From: Schistocephalus solidus
Taxonomy: Eukaryota > Platyhelminthes > Cestoda > Diphyllobothriidea > Diphyllobothriidae
NCBI GenBank assembly: GCA_017591395.1
Contig: WEDG01002042.1
Coordinates: 36,186 to 100,185, forward strand
DNA: 64,000 nt
Direction: 5' to 3'
This document shows positions 36,236 to 48,186 of the stretch, piece after piece (within the stretch, counting starts at the first letter, position 1; every line of letters begins with the position of its first letter). The translations under genes and the position numbers were made by a program. The notes under the pieces are model-generated. The model searched no databases, had not been told where the DNA came from, and saw only the letters and a program-made list of their open reading frames with translations.

Positions 36236-37500
36236 TAATAATCACATAAAGTGAACTCATGGATAGGATATGCTTATATACCCCTCTTATACCTTCCTCC
36301 GACAGGAAATGGGGACAGAAACTGCCGGTAATAGGTCGATTAGAGTCCTGGGGACAGTTTAGGTTAACGCCAAGCGTAGGTTTAAGGTTAGGTTTGGGGT
36401 TGGAGTAAGGACACCAGAATATTTACCCTGTCTGGAATTTAGCGGAATTTCCACTGTATTACAGGCTGTTCATATTCCCAGATCTCATGTTTCCGTATAT
36501 GTACCAGTAATAACAATGAAAGCAATCTTTTAATCGTCCTGTCGTTGCAAATTTGAGAAATTAAGCCATTGAGGCTTCAAACAGCCAGATTTTACTGCAG
36601 GACGCACGCTTTCAAGACGACATAAAAAGGATGAATATGGTAATATGCAAAAAAATAACTTGCTGGTATGTAAAAAAAGAACAAAAGAAAAATCAACAAA
36701 TACGCTTACTAAAATCTGAATGGAGGAGTCTTTTATAGGATGTTTAATGCATATGTTAATCTTAAAGACCAAATGGTGACCGAAAAAAATGTCCAATCTA
36801 TTCATCTTGTAGATACTCCTGTAATCATAATGCTTGCGGAAACTAATTAATTTATACTTTGCATTTACCTATACCCTCAAAATAACCAAAAACCCCTTGA
36901 GTGGCCTAGCAAGAGTGTCTAGCATAAAACAACCACCCCTGGATTAATTCTTGACCTACGGCAAGTGAACATCCCTACTCAGGCCCAAGGTTTCCTTTTT
37001 TACTTAGTAAGGTTTTTCTATTTATTTCCTATATTATTTACAAGTCCTTTTTACTGGAGTCAACCGATTAATATTTTTCCGCATATTCTTCGTGGCAGTA
37101 AGGCGGAGTCAACAAATTTAGAATGTTTTGGTATTAACTAACGTCGGCTGTTTACGCGGCATTTGGGGTGGAACCTAGTTCGCATACTTAATCGAATGGA
37201 TCACAATCTGTATTCTTAGAGCAAAAATATAATGGCTTTTTTCATGCCCCTTCAAAGAGAACAGCTCTAATACCAATGAGACTGGCATTTTCTTAGAATT
37301 AAATAGAGGCTTTATAATCAACTTTTGGTAAGCTGCGGACTGTTTTTGGACTGGCCTATAACTAACCCCACTTTAGTCTGATGCTTGTTGTGCCAAATCA
37401 AAAAGGAAGTAACAATGACCCATAGCATGTGTAAGTCGAACATAATGAGTACCCTAAATATTGCCGTTTGTACGGGGCTTTTACGTCACACCAAACTTCA
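36236..37500. other. Intergenic, nothing recognised
   Basis: AT-rich with short frames only. A G-rich patch at 36,360-36,410 loosely resembles TTAGGG-like repeats but is too irregular to be a telomeric array. Confidence 0.4.
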
Positions 37501-37507
37501 TGCCAGT

Positions 37508-37626
37508 ATCGGCAAAGACAAGGGAGCCTGGAAAGGCCATTTCTGGCTTATTAGGCGTCATCGGCCATTTAAACCCAACCCCAGGTGTCACCTAACCGAT
37601 CAGTGGGAGCCAATCTATCATTGCTA
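37508..37626 (-). repeat. SINE 3' fragment
   Basis: On the plus strand it reads GGCAAAGACAAGGGAGCCTG, GGCCATTTCTGGCTTATTAG, then CCAACCCCAGG and a piece of the 5' segment. The tRNA-like head has been lost by internal deletion. Confidence 0.65.
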
Positions 37627-39190
37627 ACTAATCCATCATCGCTATGTGCTGGGAGAGGGAAGATAAACTTACCCTAGCTTCTAGTGCATTCAAGTGTGAC
37701 ATATCATTTAAAAATAAAATATATCCTCATAAAATTGAAGTAGGTGGTAGGAGACAGAATGCATAAAACAACAAAACGCTAGATCAATGGTTAAGTAACA
37801 GAACTCCTGACTGAACTCTGCATAAAAGACACTCGTTTCCCAACAATTTTGAAAGTGTGAAGAGACGCCAAGAAATATTCCAGGAAGGTTCTTACAAAAA
37901 TAGCAAAATAAGGGTGTTTATATGTTAAGAATTTTAAGAACTACGACACTGGACAGATTATGCAATCCAAGAAGCTCGTATTGTTGGTGATCTGGGAACT
38001 AGTTCAGATGGAAGTAGCTATAAACCAGTCCAGCCGAAGAAAGTGTATATGTCAACAGTTTTATTTAAGCGGGAATATTCAATTCGGCAAACTAAAAATT
38101 ATATTAAAGTATAGCGTCATATCAAGGGAAACAGTAGGTGAACTTGTTATAAGCGTCGGTCGGAGCACACAGTTGCCGTCATGTAGGTAGTGAAAATAAG
38201 TAAAGATATTAGAGATTATTAATTTACACGCATACATACTGGTAGAATTCAATAATGACCTTAAAATACGGCCATCTTGCAAAACAATATGTCTCGTTAC
38301 GCCATAAAATAGTTCCTAAAACGATGAATCCTCATGTCTCTGACAATTTGAGGAGCACTTGAACTTGCCCACTACATTGGGTTTCGGGTAACCGGCACAT
38401 ACATTTTACGGCCCATAAAAATTTTAAATCCGAAAGCCAAATTTTGTTCAAGTAAAACATTTGAAGATGACGTAATTTTCTATTGGTTGTGTGCAAGGAA
38501 GACTACTTTGTGCAAACATTCGATCAGATATATTTGAATTTATAAAGGCATCGAAATCGATGGAAAAAATCATACTACTAAAATGACTATTTTGTTACGG
38601 CGTGTAGATATTTCAGAGGGCCGGAAAGAAACAGGTTCAAATGCCGATAACCCGACGTGACTGCAATATTTGCGGAGTATGTTGTGTGCTAATATTATGA
38701 CCCTGCTAAAGTGATCCTTTCGAATTAAAAACAAATTTTAGAATATTGGTTGACATTTCCTGAGATAACACATCTACTCCACATAAATGTGCTTTCGATG
38801 AATTATCACCACTAGAAGAGTAGATAAAGGGAAAGAAGTTGGGAATGTAGCCCGACGAGGTGCTATCAGTTAGTCGAACTGTTAGCTAGGAGAGGGCACA
38901 CGAAACAGAAATTCGGCCGAGGGAAAAATGCGCGCTGCCAACCTACTCTAGTTATACGCGGACATCCGGCCAATAGAGTTTTCTGGCACGTTAGCCGCAG
39001 TTTCTGCACGGAGATTGTTTTGATCGCGCAAGACCGGTTAGCCAAGTTTGGTAACCTTCGTATTTATCGCTGTCAATGGGCGCTGTCGATATGAGTGAAG
39101 ATAACTCAGAACAACAGGGTTCGGATACCTCGTGTACGCCCCATGTCCGCGTTTGGTGACCGCTACTCCCCATATACGAGAGGATGGAGT
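37627..39190. other. Intergenic; AT-rich family C repeat at about 38,460-38,790
   Basis: The family C similarity is described under the 25.3-kb copy. The rest is AT-rich; no gene recognised. Confidence 0.4.
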
Positions 39191-39198
39191 GGCTTGTT

Positions 39199-39260
39199 TC
39201 TCCTCCTCCTCCTCCTCCTCCTCCTCCTCCTCCTCCTCCTCCTCCTCCTCCTCCTCCTCG
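39199..39260. repeat. (CTC)n microsatellite
   Basis: About 20 CTC units. The 125- and 129-codon open frames crossing it (poly-Leu and poly-Gly) are probably artefacts. The flanks (39,090-39,480) are GC-richer than their surroundings and may be a repeat insertion of unknown type. Confidence 0.95.
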
Positions 39261-39944
39261 CAGTGTTGCCATCTGACCTCGCACTAGCCGGCCTCCGCCT
39301 CCCAGCCATTGGAGGGCACGATGGAACGCCGCAGGCGTTTCGCTGGCGAGGTCCGCGTGGTCTCCCGTACAGACATGCAAGCTATCGGTCTATGTGGACC
39401 ACTGGACTGAACATTCGTCAAAATCTCACCCCATTAATCAGTCAAGCTGTCTCCACGGACTTTTCCCACTGAATTTTGACCTAGGCTTTTGGGCTTCATC
39501 ATTTGACCCGACTACCAGGTGTCAATTGCATTAGAGGTTGTATGTTCTAGAAGGTGCATCTCACTGTTCCTCAGTAGTGTAGGGCAATATTTTGAATGAA
39601 AATGATGAAATCATTACATTTTTAGGTTTGGTCTCCCGTTAGGTAGGCCATTTAAAAATAATTTCCAGAGCCATGCTTTTTTCTCATATGAACGCTGCCT
39701 GAGACCCATGCTGTTTCATTGAATGTTAGGGTTCTGATCGTCATGGTGAAGTGTTGGTGTGAAATATCCCTTAGCTTTTATCACTCAGGGTAGGCCCTCT
39801 GCCTGATTTCATCCCTCGAATCCAGCTTCGGACGAGATTTGCTTGGATTAATGCTTACTGAGCATAATTAAGGCTGCCTTCAATGGTGATTTTGCATCAT
39901 TTTTATGCGGAGGCAGGTTTTTGGGGCTGTGATCTGCCCCCAGG

Positions 39945-40085
39945 CTGTTCCAAACGACGATGACGTCTACAATATGCCCCACGGGGTGGACACAGCACAA
40001 GTGATTTGCGCATGAGTTAGTTTATAATGTGACAGACTTGCACAGCACTCTACCCTACCACATCCATTTTTTACTGATGACATAA
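39945..40085 (+). repeat. Family A interspersed repeat copy
   Basis: AATATGCCCCACGGGGTGG, TGATTTGCGCATGAGTTAG, TTTATAATGTGACAGACTTG and GCACTCTACCCTACCAC follow the family order. Confidence 0.6.
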
Positions 40086-42880
40086 CGATCAAATGTGGTT
40101 GCGACGCATTTCTAGAGCGCCAACTTCGCGTATCACGCACACCTTAGTCTCCTTCCCACATGTACCAGACTTTTATAAGGCAGCGTTTTTCCAGTACCAG
40201 TGCCATAAAGGTCGCATTAAGGAATCCTGGCAGACTGACCCTCAACCCTTTAGCTCCTCCAGAATAGACTCCAGGAGGAACGAATTATGCCGACAGTTGA
40301 CAATCTTCCAAGCCACAGTAGAAGCAAAAGCACCGAATCAAGCAAATTCAAGTTATTTTTGTTGCAAAATGCGTTGGTATACTATGATGACGCCTTTCCC
40401 ATTGACGACCTACAGTAGGAAACAAAAATGATGCAAAATGCGGAAATTTACGAACGATTGATTATCATTCGCAAACAGGTATCAACGCATGTACCAACGC
40501 CTTAAAATATTAATAAACAAATTTAAGCGAATTTGAAACTTAAAAAGTAATTTTATTTGGTGAAGAAATACTGACTTTAAAAAACGGCAAAATCTGACAG
40601 CGTGAAAAATCGCTGTAAATGCGACGAACAAATTGAAATGGAATTGTCAGGTAATGGCATAAGCATACCATTTTGTGTATATTAAGATAACTATCCTTTC
40701 GTAAAATTTCTTTATAGGCATTTCTGTTATTGGATTACAATTATTTTCAGATCGTCCTGGAAACACCCGTGAATATCTAAAAAATTTTCACCATTTTCAA
40801 TCGAGTGGCAATAAATTTAGATACCGTTCTAAGCGTTTATCAAAACCTTCAAAATAAAAATTTCTTAAAAGCATTTACCGAAGGAGTGAGCTTTTGCATA
40901 TTCCTTCTAATCGAGATGGCCGTTTGTGTCATATTTGTAGCCTCATCTAAACATGAAAACCTCCTTTCTTTCTTTCCCATGAATCAGTTGACTGTCTGAG
41001 TGTTTCAAACAACTGCTGATGGGCTACATGTGACCAGTCGCTAGCAGACGATTTCAGTTAGTTGCCTAATTAATTTAACTAGTCTTGGGTCGTCTTTGCT
41101 GTGCTTGCTGTTCTAATCGTGTGTTAAATTGTTAAAATGGAAATTGCAGAAGATTTTCATCCTCTTTTAACCTAGTATTTCAAAGTTCTTGGTATTATGG
41201 CACATGTAGGCATACGGAGACAGTAAAGATTCTATAGGTAATGGAAAATCAAACGGTTTCTCGAAAATCAACTATTGTCTTCTTGTTAGATAAACCTCCA
41301 CATACCAAACTTTAAATTGCATGTTTGGTTTACGCGAGCACGAAGTACAGTTTCCTTCCTACACGGAAAAACCGCTAGTCTTGCGTGGGCGTTCAAATGT
41401 GGGTTCCTGCAGGTGTTTGCGTAGGTGGTCGCATACGCCTTTTTACACGTAGAGTTACTAAATTGGTTTCAAAGGTACACGCTATTTGTGGCCGGTTTAC
41501 CCGTGTCACTGACGAATAACGATTTAGAGGAAAATTGATAAAAATCGAATTTATCTGTGACCTCAACCCCAGCACGAAACGTTTTTCGGTACCTGCTGTC
41601 CTCACATGATCGAATTTTCGAGCAGCTACAGTCAGTGACCCAAAAATTACCAAAAATTGTAAAGTACGGTTGAAGTTTGGAGTGAGAACCTAAGTGCAAT
41701 CAGAATATTTATTATCCCTTATTAGCACAACAGGATACTGGCTTTTGAATTAAAGGATTTTGGCCTCCTGAAGAAATCTAACTCGATTAACAATGACTAC
41801 TTAAGTAGTGTAAATTGTTTTCTTTTGATTTCTGACGCTCACACACATTAAATTATTTTATAGAATGCATGGGTAAAAATATTCTGTCTTGCATTAATTT
41901 GCCATAAAATGGTGTTTTCTGAAAATTTTATATTCAAGGGAAAGGTATTTTGGGTCTTAAAATAGTTTCCTATTCCCAAACAATTTTGAGCCCGATCTAC
42001 CGTTGCATTTATGCTAAGGATTTCAAGTCTAGAATCTATATACCTTCCATGGAAGAACTATCCTACATTGCTTCATTTATATTTATTTTATATAGTGCTC
42101 ATAAAATTTCCGATGGCTTTGAGCTATACCGTATACTTCATAAGGAGCATTAATAAACGAACTTATACGATATAATTTGAATGGATATGGCACAGTCTTA
42201 AAAAGTGCATAATTAGAAATTTTTAAAAGATGAGCCTTTTTCGGAAGACGAGCTTTGATATCAAATGAGTACAAGAAACAATAATTTACTATTGTGTTAT
42301 TTAACTATATTTGAACGTGTCACGACATCGGAAAATCGATAGAACAACTGCACACTACATAAGCGGTCATTGTTTAGCAAATGCTCGTTTGTTCGGGAGG
42401 CCGAAAAGATGCTTTTTCAAAAGCCGTTACCCTAATGTGTCTGAAATACCTTCGGACTATGATCCAATATTATAAATATAATCATTCCACTTTCCTTTCT
42501 AATCTAAAACGCACTTAACATTTTAAATAAAATTGTATGAGTTATGTCGCAGACTGTACATGAAAGGCCCTTCGGACTATGTCCAGTGTGCCAGTTGCTG
42601 GTCACAGGTATAGCATGTTCCCGAGTTCTTGGTTTTAAAATTGCAACCTTTCAGTCAATAGTGAAGGTTGAAAGGGAAGTAAGAAGTGCCACAAATCGAA
42701 CTGTTTTGCTAGCATTTGGCACTTACTATCTTAAAATTATTCCATAGATGTAGGTGAGGCTTAAAATGAATTGGGGATCAATAAAGGAGCTAAATTACGG
42801 CTGATACTGCACTTTCATCAACCTCAGGCATGAAGGGTGATGGCAGAATAGTTCTGTGGATGTTAAAATGTAATTGCTCT
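40086..42880. other. Intergenic; family B copy (40,670-40,980) and family C trace (42,415-42,545)
   Basis: A 112-codon open frame at 40,093-40,431 is not recognised. The family B and C similarities are described at 12.5-14.2 kb and 25.3 kb. The rest is AT-rich and empty as far as I can see. Confidence 0.4.
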
Positions 42881-42881
42881 T

Positions 42882-43140
42882 TCTTTGAATGGCTCGGTTA
42901 GAAAATGTGAAACCGGCAGTTGTCCAAAAAAATACCATTAGCCAGTGGTGAAAACCTTGTATCCAACTGCATACTCGAAAACCAGAGGCCAGTAGGTAGA
43001 CGAGACTTATTCTCAGTAGTCATGTGAATGGTGGATACGTGATACAAATTTTTCTTGGGAAATATCCATCTAACACGAAATAGCCACCGAATACTCGAGA
43101 GAGAGAACATTTAGAGGAGGCCGATTTACAGGTCATATTC
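42882..43140 (-). mobile_element. CR1/jockey-like ORF1 fragment, second copy of the 45.56-45.84 kb segment
   Basis: About 260 bp is nearly identical to 45,560-45,835. On the minus strand both encode LNILNMTCKSASSKCSLSRV and continue FGGYFVL. The distance between copies is about 2.68 kb, in direct orientation. At its 5' side (minus strand) lies a separate 3' tail with (ACTGAT)n at about 43,208. It is a dead fragment. Confidence 0.6.
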
Positions 43141-43207
43141 AAAATATTTAAGAACACAGGAAGACCAAAATAACTAATTCTCGGGGTAGCGCTATGCAAG
43201 GAATTCA

Positions 43208-43720
43208 GTATCAGTATCAGTATATTTGAGGGAGATGTAGGTGAGTCACCTTTGAATTCCCTATTTGTACATGCGAGTTGAGGTATAAAAAAATAGTATC
43301 TCGATATGTTTGCGAGGCCGACATAGTGGAACATAGTTGAAAAAGAGCAGACAGAGAAAAAAAACTCCCGGTGATATTTAGGAGAAAAAATCTGTCGCCC
43401 TTGGTGGGGGGGTCCAACGGGGGGCATTGCGGAGGTCACATGAATCAGCCAGATGCTCCCTTGCTGATTGCAGAGTCCGTTGAGGGATTTCAAAGGCGGA
43501 AATATATGCCCAGATCATCCTCGGTGCATTGCGGTTCGAACCAAGGGAGAACGTTCATACACCTCATGGACGACGGCTGCCAAGTTCAGCTGATGCGAAC
43601 ACTCACGGTGTCACCAAGGTGTGCAAAATAATTAAGCAGCGAAGACCTCGAGGACCCCAGCATGGGAATTATGGGAGTGCAAAGACCTCAAACGAAAATA
43701 ACAAATAAATAAATGTTACT
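43208..43720 (-). other. Retroelement 3' tail and unassigned sequence
   Basis: On the minus strand the stretch ends CTCCCTCAAATATACTGATA followed by ACTGAT repeats, similar to the (ACTGA)n tail at 45.3 kb, so it is probably another 5'-truncated insertion. A 157-codon minus frame (43,493-43,020) crosses it and the ORF1 fragment and is not one gene. Confidence 0.35.
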
Positions 43721-45267
43721 CAAATGTAGCTAGTAGTATCATAAATACCTTATTCTGACGTCACTCTCGCAGCTTTCAGTTCGTGTTGTAGCTCGCACCA
43801 TTATATTGATATGAAATTCGCTTAAAAACCTCCAAGGAGTCCGACATAACAACATCCAGAGGAAGAATATTCTAAGCTTCGACTACTCTTTTGGAGAAGA
43901 AGTACTTCCGAGTGTCTAGCCTTGCTCCAGTCATACGTAATTTGAGAGGATGACCTCTCAAGTTCGTTGTCGTTGCTAACTCGAAGAAATCACCTGGGAC
44001 GAGACAACAGTCCTGGACGTGTAGTATGCGGAATGTTAGTATCAGGTCCCCCCGAAGCTGTCTATAGCGCAAGGGAAAGAGATTGAGATTCGACAGCCGT
44101 GTTTCATAAGGCTGTGAGCAATGTCCAAGGGCAAGTTTTGTTGCTCGCCTTTGGACCTTTTCGAGGATGTTTATGTCCTTCGCCGCCCAGGGTCTCCAAG
44201 CTTGGATAGCGGACTCCAACTATAGCCGCACGAATTTTCTGAAGACTTAAGCGAAGCAGTCGGTAGTGAAGGCTGCAAAAGCTCGTTTAACGAGGTATAG
44301 AATCGACATGGCTGACTTCGCTACCTTTGCGCAATGTAGGGAGGTTTTAAGCGAGGGCGTGATCCAGACTCCAAGGTCCTTTTCGGACATCCACTTCTTT
44401 CAATGGAATGCCATTCAGACTGTAAACCGTACGGTTCAAAGGATTGCTTTTCCCGACTCGTATGATGTTGCACTTGCTATCATTAAACGGCAAGAGCCAG
44501 TCATTTGACCATTTCTGGAGTCGATTTAAGTTTGCCTGCGAGTTCTCTTCATCAGCCGCAGTTTGAATGACGCGTCAAAGTTTGAGATCATCGGCAAACA
44601 TGGCAATATCACAGTCCAGTTCGTTGGCACAATCGTTGATGTAGACAATGAACAAAATAGGGCCGAGAACAGAGCCTTGGGGAACACCACTCTCAACCTC
44701 AACTTTAGTCGACTGTTTGTCGCTGATATGGACAGTTTGTGAGCGAACAGTTAAGAAGTTTTCTATCCATGTCAGAAGTCTACCTCTTACGCCTATGCGG
44801 TTGAGTTTATAAAGAAGGCGGTGGTGCGGCACGCTATCAAAAGCCTTTTTGAAGTCGATATAGACTGCGTGCACCGAAGTTCCTATATCGATCGCTTCCG
44901 TCCAACGTTGTAAACAGTAGAGAAAAATTGTGACGCAGGATCTACCTCTACGGAAACCGTGCTGGGCTTCGGATAGCAGATTTTTATGTTCGAAGAACTG
45001 CATTATTTTTTGCTTAATTATTTTTTCCATGATTTTGCAGCAAACTGAAGTTAGGCTGACTGGTCGATAATTGTAAGCAGAGACCCGGCTTCCACCCTTA
45101 TAAAGCGGCGTAATCCATGCGGATTTCCAGTCGGCTGGTAGACTTCCAGTCTGGAAGGATGCTTGGAAAAGCATAGAGAGTGCTTTTGCCAACTCTCTCG
45201 CGAGCTCTTTCAACAGCTTGGCAGGTACTTCATCGGGACCCGGAGACTTAGATTCCTTTAACCCCAA
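43720..45267 (-). pseudogene. CR1/jockey-like non-LTR retrotransposon, reverse transcriptase and C-terminal region
   Basis: The minus-strand frame 45,267-44,575 shows the RT domain in order: KSPGPDEVPAKLL, TPLYKGG, NYRPVSLTSV, QHGFRRGRSC, IDFKKAFDSVPH, SGVPQGSVLGP and the catalytic FADD box. It is followed by a TGA exactly where a Trp is usual (KL-x-RVIQ). The same frame then continues open (SQANLNRLQKWSNDWLLPFN) and later ILEKVQRRATKLALGH, LFPLRYRQLRGDL and RKYFFSKRVVEA (to 43,872). The N-terminal endonuclease is missing, so the copy is 5'-truncated; the tail has (ATTT)n-like sequence near 43,705. Few lesions suggest a fairly recent insertion. It reverse-transcribed element RNA at the target site when intact. 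Confidence 0.85.
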
Positions 45268-45302
45268 AGTTCCTTGAGGACAGTAGTCTCGGTGAAATGA
45301 AC

Positions 45303-45557
45303 AGTTCAGTTCAGTTCAGTTCAGTTTTATTAAGGGAAATATAGGCGAAGCCTTTGAGCTCCCTATTGATGTCAGTGACACTGTAAATTAAAAAGGCTGA
45401 CATATAATGGACGTTGGACAAAGGGTTATCTCACGGACACACTGCAGGGCATCGGACAACAATTTTAAAATAATGTTACTCAAAAATAGGGAGTAGTATG
45501 TTATATGACGCGAAAATTGTGGATGGGAATATGTTTCAGGAAATGTGTTAGGTTCGG
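45303..45557 (-). mobile_element. Retroelement 3' end with (ACTGA)n tail
   Basis: On the minus strand it ends GGAGCTCAAAGGCTTCGCCT, ATATTTCCCTTAATAAA, then ACTGA repeated about five times. The same kind of end is seen at 43.2 kb. ATGTTACTCAAAAATAG here also resembles 43,711 at the RT copy's end, so these are 3' ends of one family. The piece is short and 5'-truncated. Confidence 0.5.
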
Positions 45558-46800
45558 ATGCTCTTTCTTTGAATGGCTCGGTTAGAAAATGTGAAACCGG
45601 CAGTTGTCCGAAAAATAACATTAGCCAGTGGTGAAAACGTTGTATCCAACTGCATACTAGAAAACCAGAGGACAGTAGGTAGACGAGACTTATTCTCAGT
45701 AGTCATGTGAATGGTGGATACGTGATACAATTTTTTCTTGGGAAATATCCACCTAACACGAAATAGCCACCGAATACTCGAGAGAGAGAACATTTAGAGG
45801 AGGCCGATTTACAGGTCATATTCAAAATATTTAGTTCGATGACAAGTTGATGGCATTTGTTCCGCTCCACAGGTGAGAAGTCTTGTTGAAAAAAACTCCA
45901 GGGTTTGAGTTTTTTAACTTAAAGCGCCTAGACAAAATGAGACTGGCTTCCTGGCTACTGGTCAAGATAAATTTTAGAGGCCTAGGACATGTTGATTCAG
46001 ATTGGATTTCGGGCCGTTTCCAAGGCGGAAGGCTTTTTCCAGTTCAATCGACGTATTAGGTTCAAGTATATTGTTCAGGATTTCATGAAAGCGGTTCATG
46101 TCTTCAGAATATCGGTGTACGGGAGTCGTAGCTGTTGATTCAGGTAGTCCCTGTATTATGTATTTGTTTTCTGTCCATGGCATTTTTTGTACCTATGACG
46201 CTGTCTTCCACTATCTGGTGGGAAGGTGGTACGTTGCGCACTGGTGATGATGGAGCAGATGCTGATTGGCTATATGTTAGCTTTGATCCGGTTTTTTTGG
46301 TTTCAATGAAGTTTACGGATTTGACGATTTTGAATCGCAGGTCGTAGTTGCAGTTGGAAAATCAATACAACTGCTTGTGTTTGGTCTGTGAATCTCAGTA
46401 TTCACTGCGGTGGGCAAGGCAATGGTCAAAGCCCCTTGTTCGAGCTTTTTTGAGGCATCTCTCGAAGTCAGTTGCCCATTAACGTTTTCCTTCTTGGTGT
46501 CAGATGTGCGTTTTGGAAGGCTTTTTTGTTTAATGCGGACTGTTTTTGCCCTGCGCCATTGCTACTTTTTGTGTTGTAGCCGTAGCAGCTGCCAAAGTTG
46601 TTGTTGGGATACCCTTTGATCGAGTATTAATTGGTTTTGCTCCTGGTTAGGCGCTCAGTGGACTCCTGAGTGGCATCTACTGCTTTAGAGGTGCCTTTTA
46701 ACGCAGATTTTATTTTCTTATCTCATCCTCGAGCTGGTTTAGCTTCATGGACAGTTTCTGACAGCCTCCACAAATGGCAGTGCTGTCAAAAGCGTGAATA
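45558..46800 (-). pseudogene. CR1/jockey-like ORF1 remnant
   Basis: The minus-strand frame 46,183-45,974 reads IIQGLPESTATTPVHRYSED, then RFHEILNNILEP and LEKAFRLG. This matches the conserved part of CR1-type ORF1 proteins (GLPES, a D-x2-x2-F-x-x-x-L stretch, K-x-x-RLG). After frameshifts it continues ASLILSRRFKLKNSN, FFQQDFSPVERN, again typical. Upstream, near 46,700-46,780, ICGGCQKLSMKLNQLEDEI suggests the coiled-coil part. Several stops and frameshifts mean it is dead. ORF1 proteins bind element RNA. Confidence 0.65.
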
Positions 46801-47160
46801 TTAATTTGAGACAGCAGCCGCCATGTGATGAGGTGGTCGGGTGGTAAACGAGCGTCCCCATGGCGTTGGTGGTCGCGGGTTTAATCCCAGCTTGCAGCAT
46901 GACTTTTTGGAATTCTTGTGTGGTGACTTAAGAATTAACTGGTGGCTAGGTGTAGGTTTACACTACCAGTGGTTTTACACAAGCAGTATATTAATTATAT
47001 ACTCGCCTTTTTTGCAAATTAATGAAATCCCTCGAACGTTCTTAACTACGTCTGCTAGTGGAAGTTGTTAAAAGTATTTGTTTTAACGAGTTACTGGATA
47101 TAAATTTCACAATCAGTTAGAAAGAATATGGATAATAAACGACTCGGCCTGTTTTGTAGA
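46801..47160. other. No gene recognised
   Basis: A short stretch between the retroelement and a tandem repeat. 46,850-46,890 (GGTCGCGGGTTTAATCCC) resembles a tRNA-like B box but no SINE body follows. Confidence 0.35.
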
Positions 47161-47163
47161 TAC

Positions 47164-47398
47164 TCCTCAGAAAGCCTGACTAGCAGTTAGAGCCTGGATT
47201 GGACTGGTAGGTTGTGTGGGCCAAGCCAAGATTTCCGGCAGGTTGCTCCATTTGGAGAACTGTCCTAGTCGAACAAAAGTCCTCAGAAACCCTGGAGAGC
47301 CGTTAGAGAATGGATTGGACTGGTACGTTGTGTAGGCCAAGATTTCCGACAGTGCTCGATTTGGAGAACTCTCCTGGTCAAACTGCGAGGGTATCGAA
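47164..47398. repeat. Tandem repeat, two copies of about 117 bp
   Basis: CCTCAGAAAGCCTGACTAGC at 47,164 and CCTCAGAAACCCTGGAGAGC at 47,281 begin two units that share TGGATTGGACTGGTA, GGTTGTGT/CGTTGTGT, GGCCAAGATTTCC and TTTGGAGAACT. No function is apparent. Confidence 0.7.
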
Positions 47399-47602
47399 GA
47401 CAACTGGATAGGAAGATTCAATTAATTGATTCAATAATTTGAACGAATTTATGTCTGTGGACTGTTTGTTTCAGTGCAAAGACTCGACTAAGATCGGTCT
47501 ACTTGTCCGGCACCCGTTCAGTTTGTTGTTTCCCCAATGGATGTCCAATGACGTAAATAAATCAGTCTGGTGTAAAGTTATATATGGTGATATATGGTGA
47601 TA

Positions 47603-48186
47603 TGGTCATACCCAATCCCAAGTGTGGAACACCTGGGATTCAAACCCGCGACCTATGCTAATTCAGTCAAACGCTCAACCATTGAGCCACGGGCTCGTTG
47701 CTTTGTCGGTTGCGATCGGGAATATGATGATAGTGTGCGGCTTACCGATCTGCTTAAGGAACATTAAAGTTCCGTTGTGCCCTTGAACTCAGACTAGAGC
47801 CCTAACAGGCGGTCGCATAGCGACGTGTAGCATATGTTGCAAATGTGGAACCGACAAAGACAAGGGAGACCGGAATGGTCATTTCTGGCTTATTGGCCGT
47901 CATCAGCCAGTCATACCAAATCCCAAGTGTGGAACACCTGGGACACGAACCCGTGACCTTAGGTAATTGAGTCAAACGCTCTACCATTGAGCCACGGCCT
48001 CGTTGCTTTGTCGGTTGCGATCGGGAATATGATGATAGTGTGCGGCTCACCGATCTGCTTAAGGAACATGTATGTTCCGTTGTGCCCTGGAGCTCAGACT
48101 AGAGCCCTCGCAGGCGGTCGCATAGCGACGTGTAGCATATGTTGCAAATGTGGAACCGACAAAGACAAGGGAGACCGGAATGGTCA
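47603..48186 (-). repeat. Tandem SINE array, type II, near-identical units of about 303 bp
   Basis: Two units (47,603-47,852 and 47,853-48,156) plus the start of a third (to 48,186) lie head to tail. Unit junctions read GTTGCAAATGTGGAAC then CGACAAAGACAAGGGAGACC at 47,839 and 48,142. Heads have complements of GGCTCAATGGTAG-like A boxes and of a GGGTTCG-type B box. The high identity points to local tandem duplication rather than separate insertions. Confidence 0.8.

Noticed and set aside
36360..36410. Telomere-like GGTTAGG-type repeat
   Set aside because: Units are irregular and few, inside ordinary intergenic DNA.
38991..39472. 125- and 129-codon frames with poly-Leu or poly-Gly
   Set aside because: They cross a (CTC)n run, overlap on opposite strands and have no recognisable domain.
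43020..43493. 157-codon minus-strand frame as one protein
   Set aside because: It runs through a retroelement 3' tail and an ORF1 fragment that belong to different insertions.
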